Source of the DNA: Mesostigma viride
Lineage: Eukaryota > Streptophyta > Mesostigmatophyceae > Mesostigmatales > Mesostigmataceae
Assembly: GCA_009746045.1 (NCBI GenBank)
Contig: RPFO01001034.1
Span: forward strand, 466,001 to 530,000
Length of the DNA stretch: 64,000 bases
Direction: 5' to 3'
Of the stretch, positions 47,001 through 55,310 are shown in pieces. Numbering within the stretch: the first letter of the stretch is position 1; the number at the start of each line of letters is the position of its first letter. The notes beneath the pieces were generated by a model, which saw nothing but the letters and a program-made list of their open reading frames with translations, was not told where the DNA came from and ran no database searches. The translations under genes and the position numbers were made by a program.

Positions 47001-49260
47001 AGTAGCCTAATGTTATACGTTTATGTTCGCTGCTTTGCACAGCCTAAGTAAAAGTGGCAGGCAGAAACGCGAGCTTTCAATTGATTGGGTCACCACCCAC
47101 CCACTGGTGGATGATCTGAGCATCCCCAGCTCCATCCCCTGCAACGTTTTTTTGAGCAAACAACAAAGTGTCCCTTTAGTGTGCTTCACCGTTACTGGCA
47201 CCCACCACCCGTGTTAAGGCGACAAGCTGAGCATCCGCGAGCCGGCTCCCATCTCATTTGTTATTAGTTATGACACGATAATTGTGTATGAACGGTGTCT
47301 GTTGCCTACCGCCAATAGGTGGCCTGTGAGTTCCCATCTGATTTGTGACTATCGTGCGTCGAATTGTGAAAATGTCGTAAGATCTGATACTTGTGCTTCA
47401 ACTGTTTACTGTCGCGTACTGCCAACAGGGGGAGGAGCTGAGCTCAGCTCTTCCACCTGTCGGTTCCCCTCCGCGAGGGAAGAAAAGAGCAGCCGCAAGT
47501 CGGTGCCCAGTATTTGCTAACAGACATGCGTATTATCTGGTGGTTGCTTCTGTAACTGCTGCTGCCACTCGCAACAGGTGGAGGAGCTGAGCATCCGAGA
47601 GTCCATTCCCAGCGAGTACACGCTCATGGTCAGCTTCAAGACGACGAAAGAGAAAAAGGAGGAGATGAGCCGGGCACGCAGGATGTCGGTACGTGTGTCG
47701 GTAGATACTAAATGTTGGTGCATGGGGGGGAGTGCGGGGGGGGGGGGGGAGGTAACGATGAGGGAAATGGGGTTGGTAATGCATGGGGGGGGTTGCAAGG
47801 AGAACCATGGAGCAGATTACCAACGGTGACGAGAGTGGTGATGGTGGTATGTCGTGGGATATAGTACGGGCAGACCAACATAGGCTGTGTTGCACGTCGT
47901 TAGAGCAGGTGACACTGACGAAGCTGTTTGTACGTGTTGATACATTTGTGCGCTTTTTTTTTTTTTTTAAGCGTGAAGCAGTGGCTGTTCATACGGTGGG
48001 GGTCGGGGGGGCTGGAGGGCAGGACACGGGGGCTGTCCACACGTGGGTGTGGGTAGATGGGGTGGGGAACCGAGTAGTGCCGGCTGCCAGTTCGTGGGTG
48101 TTGTGTGTGTGACCGGGGAGGGACGAGATTGCAGCAGCGTGGGTGTGTTCGTGCAGGGCCAAAAGCTAATTGCACACTCGTGGTTCTCTGAACATAGTTT
48201 CTTTACAGTGAGATGGAAGGGTAGCCGCTATAGCTAGGTTATAGGGTTCACGTGCCATACATTTTTAGGCCACTGCGGCCTGGTCCGGATCGGCAGTGAC
48301 ACAAGATTAGGCCAATTTTTCTGGCCAGGTGGCAGGAGCTACGTTGCGAAATTAAACCTGCCACTTTCTAGCTTTCTTTGTCAATGACGTAGTGATCAAC
48401 TCGATCTAGGTTATTTCCCTCACGCAATATGTCACCTAATAGCCCCGGCAGACTTTTACATAAGCCGCCGGCAGTTGGAACGCCAAATTGCGTCATCTGT
48501 TCAGACGCAAATTTTCGCGGCGAAAAAATGCTGTCCGGGCCAAGGCCGCGTGACACGCAAAAAAGACAAAAACAAACCCACCTAGCTAAGGTCGGGGTCT
48601 TTTCTTTTCCCGCCCACCCTGTCTGCGTGTTTGGGGGGTAAGGCTTGCCTTTGACAAGCAATAAGTGTTCCCATGAGCATCGGCGGCCGGAATGTGGCCT
48701 GCCTTCTGCATGTGCTCCACTCATTGTCTTAATAAAGAGTCTGGTTACCCTGGAGTTCCACAGTTAATAGAAATACCATATCAGTATGCTTCATCCGTGT
48801 GCACACATACCTCCTCAGACGTATATCAGCACCACCGCGACTCCTCGCGAAGGTGACCCCCTGGGGGTTGGGGCCACTTTTTGCAACAAAGCAAACAACA
48901 TAAGCTAACAAAATTTACCTTGGTTAGCTCAATGTCATATTTGTTTGCCACCCACCCTCGCCCCCGTCCCCCCATCAGGGCAAGAATGTAAAACTTGCAT
49001 CCGCCATCCTCGGCGGTGCCGGCGCCGTCCTGCTGGTCTCCGGCCTCATGGTTGGGTTTGGCAGTGTTGGCGATTCCGCTGTTGCTGTGGGAGGGGCCGC
49101 GGTCACTGTGGGCGAGGCGGTGGGGTCGGCTGCGGTGCAGGGCGGCGACTCTGGGGGTGGGGGGGATGACAACTGCTGCGATGACTGCGGCGACGGCTGC
49201 AAGGACTGTGATGGCTTGGGCGAAGGCTGCGGCGATTGCATAGCCGCTGGTTGTTTCTAA
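31676..49260 (+). CDS. VIT and von Willebrand factor A domain protein, 14 exons
   Basis: Exons: 31676-31695, 32501-32794, 33900-34107, 34948-35214, 36314-36529, 37901-37987, 38875-38994, 39713-39820, 41053-41214, 44338-44530, 45218-45522, 46719-46793, 47578-47688, 48979-49260. They sum to 816 codons with stop and every join keeps frame. The VIT domain lies in exons 3-5 (VENHIVTSFVTVKAAWRYGA, LTVTISW). The vWA domain lies in exons 8-11 with a complete MIDAS-type DRSGS (D415, S417, S419), FLITDG (D519) and TFGIG followed by CNYYFLKILA. A helical part (LLTAKCWLEG, PSEYTLMV) follows, then a glycine-rich segment and a tail with 8 Cys in 29 residues. This order matches plant VIT/vWA proteins of about 750 residues; the cellular role is not known to me. 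Intron 3 has a GC donor (AAG|GCAAGC). Ten of 13 introns are phase 0. Exon 1 (7 codons) is the least certain; further 5' exons are possible. Introns are packed with minisatellites and copies of exon edges. Confidence 0.9.
31770..32214. repeat. two minisatellites in VIT/vWA intron 1
   Basis: A 30-bp unit (CATCGTGATTTGTGTTTCTT plus GTGCTCAGCG) lies at about 31770-31840. A 45-bp unit (CCCATACGCCGGCTGCAGCA and on), about 5.5 copies, lies at 31970-32214 and stays open in two frames. Confidence 0.9.
32885..33690. repeat. three minisatellites in VIT/vWA intron 2
   Basis: Units: CATGGAACCCACTGGTCACT type, 3-4 copies, 32900-33070; CAATCCTGTATACCGTAACT type, 3 copies, 33175-33355; a 54-bp unit with GCTGCTGGCATCCTGTACAC, 3 copies, 33537-33690. 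Confidence 0.88.
33710..33833 (+). repeat. two echoes of the start of exon 3
   Basis: 33805-33831 is identical over 27 bases to the exon 3 start at 33901-33927. 33710-33740 is an older copy that reads CPMLSAEHTY where the exon reads CPMLYAEHAQ; five codons differ only by synonymous changes. Confidence 0.85.
34366..34495. repeat. 14-bp minisatellite, about 9 copies (VIT/vWA intron 3)
   Basis: The unit GTGGCAATAGATTG is repeated head to tail with rare variants. Confidence 0.92.
34766..34790. repeat. interstitial plant-type telomere-like repeat
   Basis: Three and a half CCCTAAA units lie in intron 3, a short tract that need not mean a chromosome end. Confidence 0.85.
35620..36262. repeat. minisatellites in VIT/vWA intron 4
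   Basis: A unit of about 32 bp with ACCTGCCTGCAC, 4 copies, 35625-35735. A 45-bp unit with TATTGAGACCCTCTACCACC, 4-5 copies, 35890-36110. A (CCCA/CCCG)n run at 36176-36262. Confidence 0.9.
36116..36161 (+). repeat. echo of the exon 5 acceptor and start
   Basis: CAG then 43 bases aligning with 36311-36356. It translates CKSGGLLTVTISWF against exon CKPGGLLTVTISWF; five differing codons are synonymous. The copied block includes the acceptor CAG, so it could act as an alternative acceptor. Confidence 0.88.
36599..37480 (+). repeat. serial echoes of the exon 5 donor edge, and minisatellites (intron 5)
   Basis: The true edge is GGGGACAGCCACCCCATGAA then G|GTGGGC at 36509-36535. Echoes lie at about 36599-36632, 36690-36725, 36842-36890, 37369-37400 and 37447-37478. 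A 34-bp array (GCTTGAGGGACAGCTACCCG) at 36920-37040 looks like a further amplified echo. A separate 39-bp unit (CATCGATATGAGACCCTAAA) lies at 37090-37225. Confidence 0.8.
37561..37850. repeat. GGTAAT-rich and 17-bp repeats in VIT/vWA intron 5
   Basis: Degenerate AGATGGTAATCGAAATAAGG units at 37561-37665; CTCCCTAACTATGCTTC type, about 6 copies, 37731-37830. Confidence 0.8.
38066..38587 (+). repeat. four echoes of the exon 6 donor edge (intron 6)
   Basis: The true edge at 37955-37987 encodes KNQDFVIAHA. Echoes: about 38075-38096 (DSVIAH then stop), 38160-38197 (QNQDIVIAHT), 38279-38310 (QNQEFVIAHA) and 38552-38585 (QNQDSVITHA). In the third copy nearly all nucleotide differences are synonymous. 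Confidence 0.85.
39290..39990. repeat. degenerate repeats in VIT/vWA introns 7 and 8
   Basis: A decayed unit of roughly 30 bp (CATGGCTA, CAGTCC, TATC motifs) spans 39300-39700 before exon 8. After exon 8 a 45-bp unit (ACTATACTCCCAGTACTATA), 3 copies, lies at 39880-39990. Confidence 0.65.
40770..41000 (+). repeat. two to three echoes of the exon 9 acceptor edge (intron 8)
   Basis: AATTCTTGTGCTGGCGCACC then AGCC precedes exon 9 at 41030-41053. The same block plus coding-like CTCGCATCGTGTTCAACATT occurs at about 40852-40905 and 40938-40990. An older, weaker copy lies near 40785. The copied acceptors are intact CAG. Confidence 0.88.
41424..41486 (+). repeat. two echoes of the exon 9 donor edge (intron 9)
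   Basis: CCCATGGAGCAG|GTGGGTGA (41431-41450) and GCGATGGAGCAC|GTGGGTAC (about 41468-41487) copy the true edge CCGATGGAGCAG|GTGGGTGC at 41203-41222. Confidence 0.8.
41522..43414. mobile_element. non-autonomous TIR DNA transposon with TTAA flanks, copy 2, in VIT/vWA intron 9
   Basis: TTAA at 41518-41521 and 43415-43418 brackets ends GGGGAGGGTCCC and, reverse complemented, GGGGACGGTCCC (11 of 12). It is related to 22421-24900 at both ends; the middle has diverged or been deleted. No transposase is recognised. The right end is CpG-rich with TTTTTCGGCGCC and TTCGCGCC. Confidence 0.72.
43960..44342 (+). repeat. five-copy array with TG runs and the exon 10 acceptor
   Basis: Units of about 65-78 bp: CCATGTTTTGATATCTTGCG, TCGGCCACCCACCTCAG, then CTCACAGTAGCTTG and a (TG)n run. 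The last unit ends in the true acceptor CACCTCAG|GCCATGG of exon 10 (44338). So the acceptor region has been amplified; each copy holds an intact CAG. Confidence 0.9.
44608..44655 (+). repeat. echo of the exon 10 donor edge (intron 10)
   Basis: AGCCAATATGGCATAGCGCC then GCGCATTTGGCATCGGGAG copies 44489-44532, with an internal deletion of about 9 bases. Weaker traces may exist near 44710 and 44850. Confidence 0.7.
45740..45900. repeat. GGGG-rich degenerate tract in VIT/vWA intron 11
   Basis: Repeated GGGGAAGG and GTATGGAAGGGG words; no coding meaning. Confidence 0.75.
46612..46650 (+). repeat. echo of the exon 12 acceptor edge (intron 11)
   Basis: CGCAG|GCGTTCCTGGTAGCAGC then AGATCTGTCTGAC copies GTAG|GTGTTCCTGAAGCAGC then AGATGGACCTGCTGAC at 46715-46750, with indels that break the frame. 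Confidence 0.75.
47105..47470 (+). repeat. three to four echoes of the exon 13 acceptor edge (intron 12)
   Basis: The exon starts VEELSIRESIPSEY. Echoes: about 47107-47145 (VDDLSIPSSIP), 47221-47256 (DKLSIREPAPIS), 47317-47342 (decayed) and 47423-47470 (GGGGAGGAGCTGAGCTCAGC). Confidence 0.75.
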
Positions 49261-50086
49261 GACGACATAGGTTCAATGTGTGTTAGAACGCTGGGAGGGT
49301 TGATGGACTGAGAAGACTTCTTGCCCGTTGGCGTGACGATTATAGTTTGCGCCTCGTTTCCTGTTAGCCCCCGCAACATTCCACTTTGGCTTCCGCGACC
49401 GTTGTTGGCATGTTACTATCCCACTTCAGGATTTCAAGGGTTTCGGTACGAAGCCTTGTCAGAAAATGTGGACGTTCTCTGCGTGCCCTGTACATAGGAC
49501 TGCGCCCCGGTAGCACAGGTGTTTATATATACAGCAGCCCGTCGACGTATTGTGTGCATGTTCGATGCATTGCGTTGTAATGGAATGCTGATGGTTTCTG
49601 GTGTCAGGTGCACGGTTACCGAATCCAATGTGCGGAGGAACGGTGCTCGGGTGAGAGGGAGTGGCGTGCTCCCTGGCGGCGCATTCTGTATTCCTTTATG
49701 GCCTAGCACTTATGCTCACGTGACGCAGTTACGTGTAAATTAATTAATTAATGGCTTAGCAGTCATGCCCACCCCACTGCAGCGATTAATGAAAACAACC
49801 AGCGCAGAACTGAGGTCGATCGCAAGGGAACTTGACTTTGCCACAATGCCACAACTTTCTCAGGTTTCGGGGAAGTGGATCTATCTTACTTCTATACTAG
49901 AATTGTCTGTTGTAGTATCGAGTAAACTTAAGTACTTGCATGTCATTATTTAATTAATTCATATACACGTGACAGCGTCACGTGAGCATAAGTCCTCAGT
50001 GGGAGGGGAACATGGGATGGAATGGATGGTGTAAGCTATCTAGGTCCTAGTTACAGTGTTGCGGGCCCGATCCTTGGAATGGGCGC
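49261..50086. other. VIT/vWA 3' flank with two family 1 LINE tails facing each other
   Basis: The + tail has a hairpin at 49717-49735 (CACGTGAC/GTTACGTG) then TAAATTAATTAATTAAT. The - tail has a hairpin at 49966-49984 (CACGTGAC/GTCACGTG), followed by TCCTCAGTGGGAGGGGAACA and further text equal to the reverse complement of 52440-52500. 49285-49700 shows nothing recognised. Confidence 0.7.
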
Positions 50087-50724
50087 AACGGTGAAATAAA
50101 TTGTGTATTTGGCTTGTTGTCATAGTCCGCACTTTGGGACTCATTTCGGGACTTAATTTGGGGATTGTCCCTTGGTCAGGACTTTTGTATGGAATAATGA
50201 TAGTTTGTGTGATTCGGACTAGTCATTTTGGGCCGAGGTTGATGTATGAGATCTTCTAGGGGCCGGTGCAGTCGCGCCGCGCTGCGTACTTTACAGCTGG
50301 TTGAGATCTTGTACTCATGCGTGGATTCTGTATGCGAGGGTCGATGTCGACCCGACGATCTTGTGTGGATTGTTTCGGAATACTCTGGAAGGTCAGTGCC
50401 ATGTCGGCGCCACTTGCCAGCTTGGTGGCAGGCCTAGGTGAAATTGGTCCGAGGACGAGAGTCTCGTCCTCTTGGTTCGATGAATGTAAAGTGCGATGAA
50501 GCCTACACATTGAACCTCGGGCAACTATCCATTTGTAATTGGTCTTGCTAGCCATTATAAGTGTGTATTAAATAGCTTGGCATCAAGTCGTGGTGCCAGA
50601 TATCTCACGACCCCAGTCGTGAAGCGCAATCTGCATTAGGCCACCTTGATTCTTCCTAATACCGGCACAGTTGATCTTTCGCGACGTAGCTCAGGTTTAG
50701 GTGTAAATCCGGGCACGGTACATA
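50087..50724. other. no gene recognised; 21-bp palindrome
   Basis: 50451-50471 is a perfect palindrome with arms GAGGACGAGA/TCTCGTCCTC around one base. TGGTGCCAGAT near 50591 recalls a primer-binding site, but no LTR pair was found. Confidence 0.5.
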
Positions 50725-50912
50725 CAGGGGTGTGGGCACCACAGCCCGAGTCGCTATGAATGCCATACGCGGTCACACGCGGAGCCCATGAGAACATGGG
50801 ATGAAATAGATGATGCTGGCTATCTAGTTCCTAGTTACAGGATTGTGGGCACCAGGGCCCGAATCGTTATGAATGCCAAATTAACGCTGTCACACGCGTA
50901 GCCCCCACAGAC

Positions 50913-52451
50913 ATGGGGTTGGTCTCCTTCATCACTACTGTTATGCTGTACAAAAACAAAGGTTCCCCTGACGACCCCGCCAACTACAGAGGAGTCTGCA
51001 TCCAGAGCGCCGCACTTAAGTTGTTCATGCGCATGATCCTCAACCGCCTTCGTTCTGCTCTCGACTGTCACCTTGGGGAAAGTCAAATGGGCTTCCGTCC
51101 TGGGCGCAACACCGTCATGGCCATCTTCGTCGCGCGTCGCCTCTTCGAGGAAATCGCTCTCCTGCAACCTGGTGAGTTTCCCGCCATCCTGATCTTCGTC
51201 GACTTCATCAAGGCTTTTGATTCTGTCCTCTGGGACGCTCTATGGGCTGTACTTGCTCGCGCTCGCGTCCCCACTCCCCTGATTACCGTCATCCGCACGC
51301 TGTATGAGGGGTCCACCACTTCGGTGCGCACTCAGCACGGCATAACCCCGCCCTGCCCACTGCAGACCGGCGTCTGGCAGGGTTGCGTCCTGTCGCCGTA
51401 CCTGTTTATTATTGTAGTGGATTATGTTATGCGCCAGGCACGTGCTCGCTTTGCTAGCATTGCAGGCCGTGCCCCTGGCCTAGCGATCACGAACGAGCTT
51501 GGGGAAGGGGGGCCGACTAACAAGCAGAATTTACTAGCTGACCTCATTTATGCCGACGACATCACGCTCATCGAGAAGCCGGAGTCTGCCCAACTTTGGC
51601 TGGACTGCCTGGCGCTCGAGGCTCGGGCGGTTGGTCTAGAAATCAGCCCCAAAACGGAGGCCCTGGCCCTCGGCATGGCAGGGCCCCCACCCACACTCCG
51701 CCTCTTAGACGATGCCGAGGTCAACTACCCTACTTCAGGCCGCTTCAAGCTGCTCGGCAGTTGGCTTCCTGACTGCGAGGACGACATGACGACACGGATC
51801 GGCATGGCGTGGGCGCACCTCCATGACCACCGCCGCTGGTGGAGCAACCCCGCCCTACCCCGGATCGTCAAGCGTGACCTCTTCAAGGTCGTCATTCTGA
51901 CGATCCTGACCTACGGCGCCGAGACGTGGACACTGATGCAGGAGCTGGAGCAACGACTCGACGGCGCCGTCACCAAGATGCTGCGCAAGGCCCTTAACAT
52001 CCCCTTTGGTTTGCACATTAGTAATGAGGATTTGTACGCTGATTTGCCCTATGTTTCCCACATTATTAGGCACAGGCGCCTGGGCCTAGCCGGGCACCTG
52101 GCCCGCACAGATCAGGTAGATACATCAGATAGACTAGCTGGCACCAAGCCCGCCCAGCCTGGGCGATATGTCCTCACCTGGCGTGCCCCCGGCCGCGCGC
52201 GGCAGGGCCGCCACCCGTGGACTTTTCGTGATAGACTCGGCATGGACATGTGCTACACTAGACGTGACGGGCTCACCCCCGGGCAGCCTCCTGGTTTGTC
52301 TGTAATATGGAGGCAGATGGTGCGCAAGGATAGATGGCAAGTAGTGATGAAGGAGACCACCCCCAAGCCTGTGGGGGCTCCGCGTGTGACCAAGTATGGC
52401 ATTCATAGCGATTCGGGCCGCGGTGCCCACACCCCTGTAACTAGGACCTAG
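50913..52451 (+). CDS. non-LTR retrotransposon reverse transcriptase, 5'-truncated, open
   Basis: The 512-residue frame carries RT motifs FVDFIKAFDSV (catalytic D97), GVWQGCVLSPYLF (153-165) and LIYADDITLI (D215, D216), then the thumb/C-terminal region with YGAETWTLMQELEQRLDGAV and HRRLGLAGHLARTDQVDT. The first nine codons (50913-50939) belong to the older LINE on the other strand, so this start is an accident of insertion. The element's own coding sequence begins inside the RT at codon 10, lacking the endonuclease and RT motif 0, so it cannot be autonomous. It has no stop or frameshift and is the youngest-looking copy here. RNase H and CCHC finger are not seen. Confidence 0.9.
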   Translation: MGLVSFITTVMLYKNKGSPDDPANYRGVCIQSAALKLFMRMILNRLRSALDCHLGESQMGFRPGRNTVMAIFVARRLFEEIALLQPGEFPAILIFVDFIKAFDSVLWDALWAVLARARVPTPLITVIRTLYEGSTTSVRTQHGITPPCPLQTGVWQGCVLSPYLFIIVVDYVMRQARARFASIAGRAPGLAITNELGEGGPTNKQNLLADLIYADDITLIEKPESAQLWLDCLALEARAVGLEISPKTEALALGMAGPPPTLRLLDDAEVNYPTSGRFKLLGSWLPDCEDDMTTRIGMAWAHLHDHRRWWSNPALPRIVKRDLFKVVILTILTYGAETWTLMQELEQRLDGAVTKMLRKALNIPFGLHISNEDLYADLPYVSHIIRHRRLGLAGHLARTDQVDTSDRLAGTKPAQPGRYVLTWRAPGRARQGRHPWTFRDRLGMDMCYTRRDGLTPGQPPGLSVIWRQMVRKDRWQVVMKETTPKPVGAPRVTKYGIHSDSGRGAHTPVTRT

Positions 52452-52544
52452 ATAGCTTATACCATCCATTCCATCCCATGTTCCCCTCCCACTGAGGACT
52501 TATGCTCACGTGACGCAGTCACGTGTCTATTAATTAATTAATTA
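50939..52544 (+). mobile_element. young family 1 LINE insertion with 8-bp TSD
   Basis: ATCACTAC at 50931-50938 and 52545-52552 flanks it; removal rejoins the older minus copy at GGCAAGTAGTGATGAAGG, as read in the younger copy itself. The 3' end has CATCC repeats, a hairpin at 52507-52525 (CACGTGAC, loop GCA, GTCACGTG) and TATTAATTAATTAATTA. Confidence 0.9.
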
Positions 52545-54659
52545 ATCACTACTTGCCATCTATCCTTGCGAACCATCTGCCTCCAGATTACAGACAAACC
52601 AGGAGGCTGCCCGGGTGTGAGCCCGTCTCATCTATAGGGTAGCACATGTCCATGCCTAGTCTACCACGGAAAGTCCATGCGGGTGGCAGCCCTGCCGCGC
52701 GTGGCCTGGGGCACTCCAGGTGAGGACAAAATGTCCAGGCTGGGTGGGCTTTGTGCCAACTAGTCTGTCTGATGTGTCTACCTGATCTGTGCGGGCCAGG
52801 TGCCCGGCTAGGCCCAGGCGCCTGTGCCTAAGAATATGGGAAACATAGGGCAAGTCAGGGGACAATGAGTTAATGTGCAAACCAAAGGGCCTTTGTGCAC
52901 CATCTAGCTTGATGATGTTGCCGTCCAGTCGTTGCTCCAGCTCCTGCGTCAGTGTCCAGGTCTCGGCGCCGTAGGTCAGGATCGTCAGAATGACGACCTA
53001 GCTTGAAGAGGTCACGCTTGACGATCCGCGGGGTAGGCGGGGCTCCACCAGCGCGGCGGTGGTCATGGAGTTGCGCCCACGCCATGCCTAATAATCCGTG
53101 TCTTCAGGTCGTCCTCGCAGTCGAGAAGCCAACTGCCGAGCAACTTGAAGCAGCCTGAAGTAGGGTAGTTGACCTTCTTGGTGTCGTCTAAGAGGCGGAG
53201 TGGGGGCCCGGGGGGCTGGGCATGCCGATCGAGAGCCAGGGCTTCCATTTTGGGCCGGGCTGATTTCTATACCAACAGCCCGAGCCTCGAGCGCCAGGCA
53301 GTCCAGCCAAAATTGGGCAGCCTCCGGCTTCTCAATGAGCGTGATGTCGTCGGCATAAATGAGGTCAGCTAGTAAATTCTGCCGGGATTCCGAACTGATC
53401 GAATTCGGGTCGGCCCCCCTTTAATTCCCGAGCTCGTTCGTGATCACTAGTAGGCCAGGGGCACGGCCAGCAATGCTAGCAAAGCGGGCACATGCCTGCA
53501 TGGCGCATAACATAATATCCACTACAATAATGAACAGGTACGGCGACTGGACGCAAACCTGCCAGACGCCGGTCCAGATGACAGAATCAAAAGCCTTGAT
53601 GAAGTCGACGAATGTGATCAGGATGGCGGGAAACTCACCAGGTTGCAGGAGAGCGATGTCCTCGAAGAGGTGGCGCGCGACGAAGATGGCCATGACGGTG
53701 TTGCGCCCAGGACGAAAGCCAATTTGACTCTCCCCAAGGTGACGGTCGAGAGCAGAACGAAGGCGCGGTTGAGGATCATGCGCATGAACAACTTGAGTGC
53801 GACGCTCTGGATGCAGACTCCTCGGTAGTTGGCAGGGTCGTCGATCAGGGGAAGCTTTGTTGTTTTTGTACAGCATAAAATACGATATACGTAGTATAGC
53901 TGTGCTGCCACTCATGCAGGAATCGACGGCGCGTCGGCAAGCAGGATCCGGTTGCAGACGCCATTGAAGCAGAAGAAACCCCGTGAGCGCCGCGTCAGTT
54001 TAGAGCTCCACCCGGGCGGGGAGCTGGTCAGGTCCTACGGCGGCTTAGAAGCGGAGTTGCTAATTGGCGGCGGTGCTCAGCTCGATCTCGGTGAATGGCG
54101 GTAGCTCGGTGGGGTCGGCCAGGGGTTCCGTCAGGGGCGGGTACACGGTGTAGTCCTGCTCAGCGGCGGGCGGCGTGCCGGGCGGCGCACGGACGCCCGC
54201 AGGCGCCAGGCGGGTGGCCGCATGGGGCCAAGAGGCGGAGGCGGCGGGGGCCGGGGCACCGAGCAGCCGGGACTGGGAAGAATACCTCTCAGTGGTCAAG
54301 CTGCTGCTGCGGTGAGCCAGAGGGCGTCGACCGCGGCGCCGGCTGCACGCCGCCGGCTGGCCGTTGGGCGTGACGCAGGCGGATCCAGGCGTACTTGCCG
54401 TGCTGGTCCTTGAGGTAGGCGAATTATTTGCCAACATGGAGGTCCTCCTGCTCCTCGGTCGCCTGCCGGATGGCCGAGTTGTATTCGTCTTTGAGGCGGG
54501 CGTACGTATAATAGCGGGCGGGGGCACGGTTGTTGCGCAGGCGGCTTGCCGGGCCTGCATGGATGAGGGCGGGGAGCCGGTGCAGGGGCGGGCGGCGGAG
54601 GGGCAGCAGGGCCCCTGCCGCGGGCAGCTAGGTTGCCAGCGAGGTGCCGAAGGGCCGAT

Positions 54660-55310
54660 GCCGGGCCGGCGGCAGGATAGAATGGATTATGCTAGCTATC
54701 CAAGTCCTAGCTACAGGGTTGGCCCGAATCGCTATGAATGCCATAGTAACGCGGTCACACGCGGAGCCCCCGCAGACTTGGGAACCGTGGTCTCCTTCAT
54801 CACAACTTCAATGCCTGGCATCTGACTATCCTTGCGAACCATCTGCCTCCATATTAAAGACAAACCAGGAGGCTCGCGCCCGGGTGTGCCCGTCTCATAT
54901 AGGGTAGCACATGTCCATGCCTAGCTAGTCTAGTCTATATACAGTGACGGAAAGTCCACGGGTGACGGCCGCACGCGGCCTGGGGCACGCCAGGTGAGGA
55001 CAAAACGCCCAGGCTGGGTGGGCTTGGTGCCAGCTATAGTCTATCTGATGTGTCTACTTGATCTGTGCCGGCAGGTGCCCGGCTAGGCCCAGGCGCCTGC
55101 GCCTAAGAATGTGGGAAACATAAGGCAAATCAGCGTACAAATCCTCTGACATTACTCATATATGTGCAAACCAAAGGGGATATAATAAGGGCCTTGCGCA
55201 GCATCTTGGTGACGTTGCCGTCGAGTCGTTGCTCCAGCTCCTGCGCCAGTCATCAGGACAGGTCTCGGCGCCGTAGTAGGTCAGGCCGGATTTAGTCACT
55301 AGAGGGGGGC
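54660..55310 (-). pseudogene. family 1 LINE 3' half, reverse orientation
   Basis: The text GCTATCCAAGTCCTAGCTAC onward is the reverse complement of the 3' UTR, and 54830-55300 that of the RT C-terminal part (VSHILRRRRLGLAG-like, many indels). The terminal hairpin is missing at 54665. Confidence 0.78.

Larger units (their letters stand above)
50787..54650 (-). pseudogene. older family 1 LINE copy, split by a younger copy
   Basis: Minus-strand parts 54650-52553 and 50938-50787 are the two halves of one element. From the 5' side it reads an upstream linker (YYTYARLKDEYNSAI, LKDQHGKYAWIRLRHAQ), then LADPTELPPFTEIELSTAAN, the RT entry GPDQLPARVEL, then DDPANYRGVCIQS, GFRPGRNTVMAIFVAR and later RT pieces, with at least five frameshifts. 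It carries RT sequence upstream of what the younger copy keeps. An endonuclease domain is not seen. A further reversed tail fragment lies at about 50728-50786. Confidence 0.82.

Noticed and set aside
48273-48553. MITE with ends CGGCCTGGTCCGGA and CGGCCTTGGCCCGGA
   Set aside because: The inverted ends match only loosely and no target duplication was found.
50540-50610. LTR retrotransposon primer-binding site (TGGTGCCAGAT)
   Set aside because: No second LTR, no polypurine tract and no gag-pol remains could be found around it.
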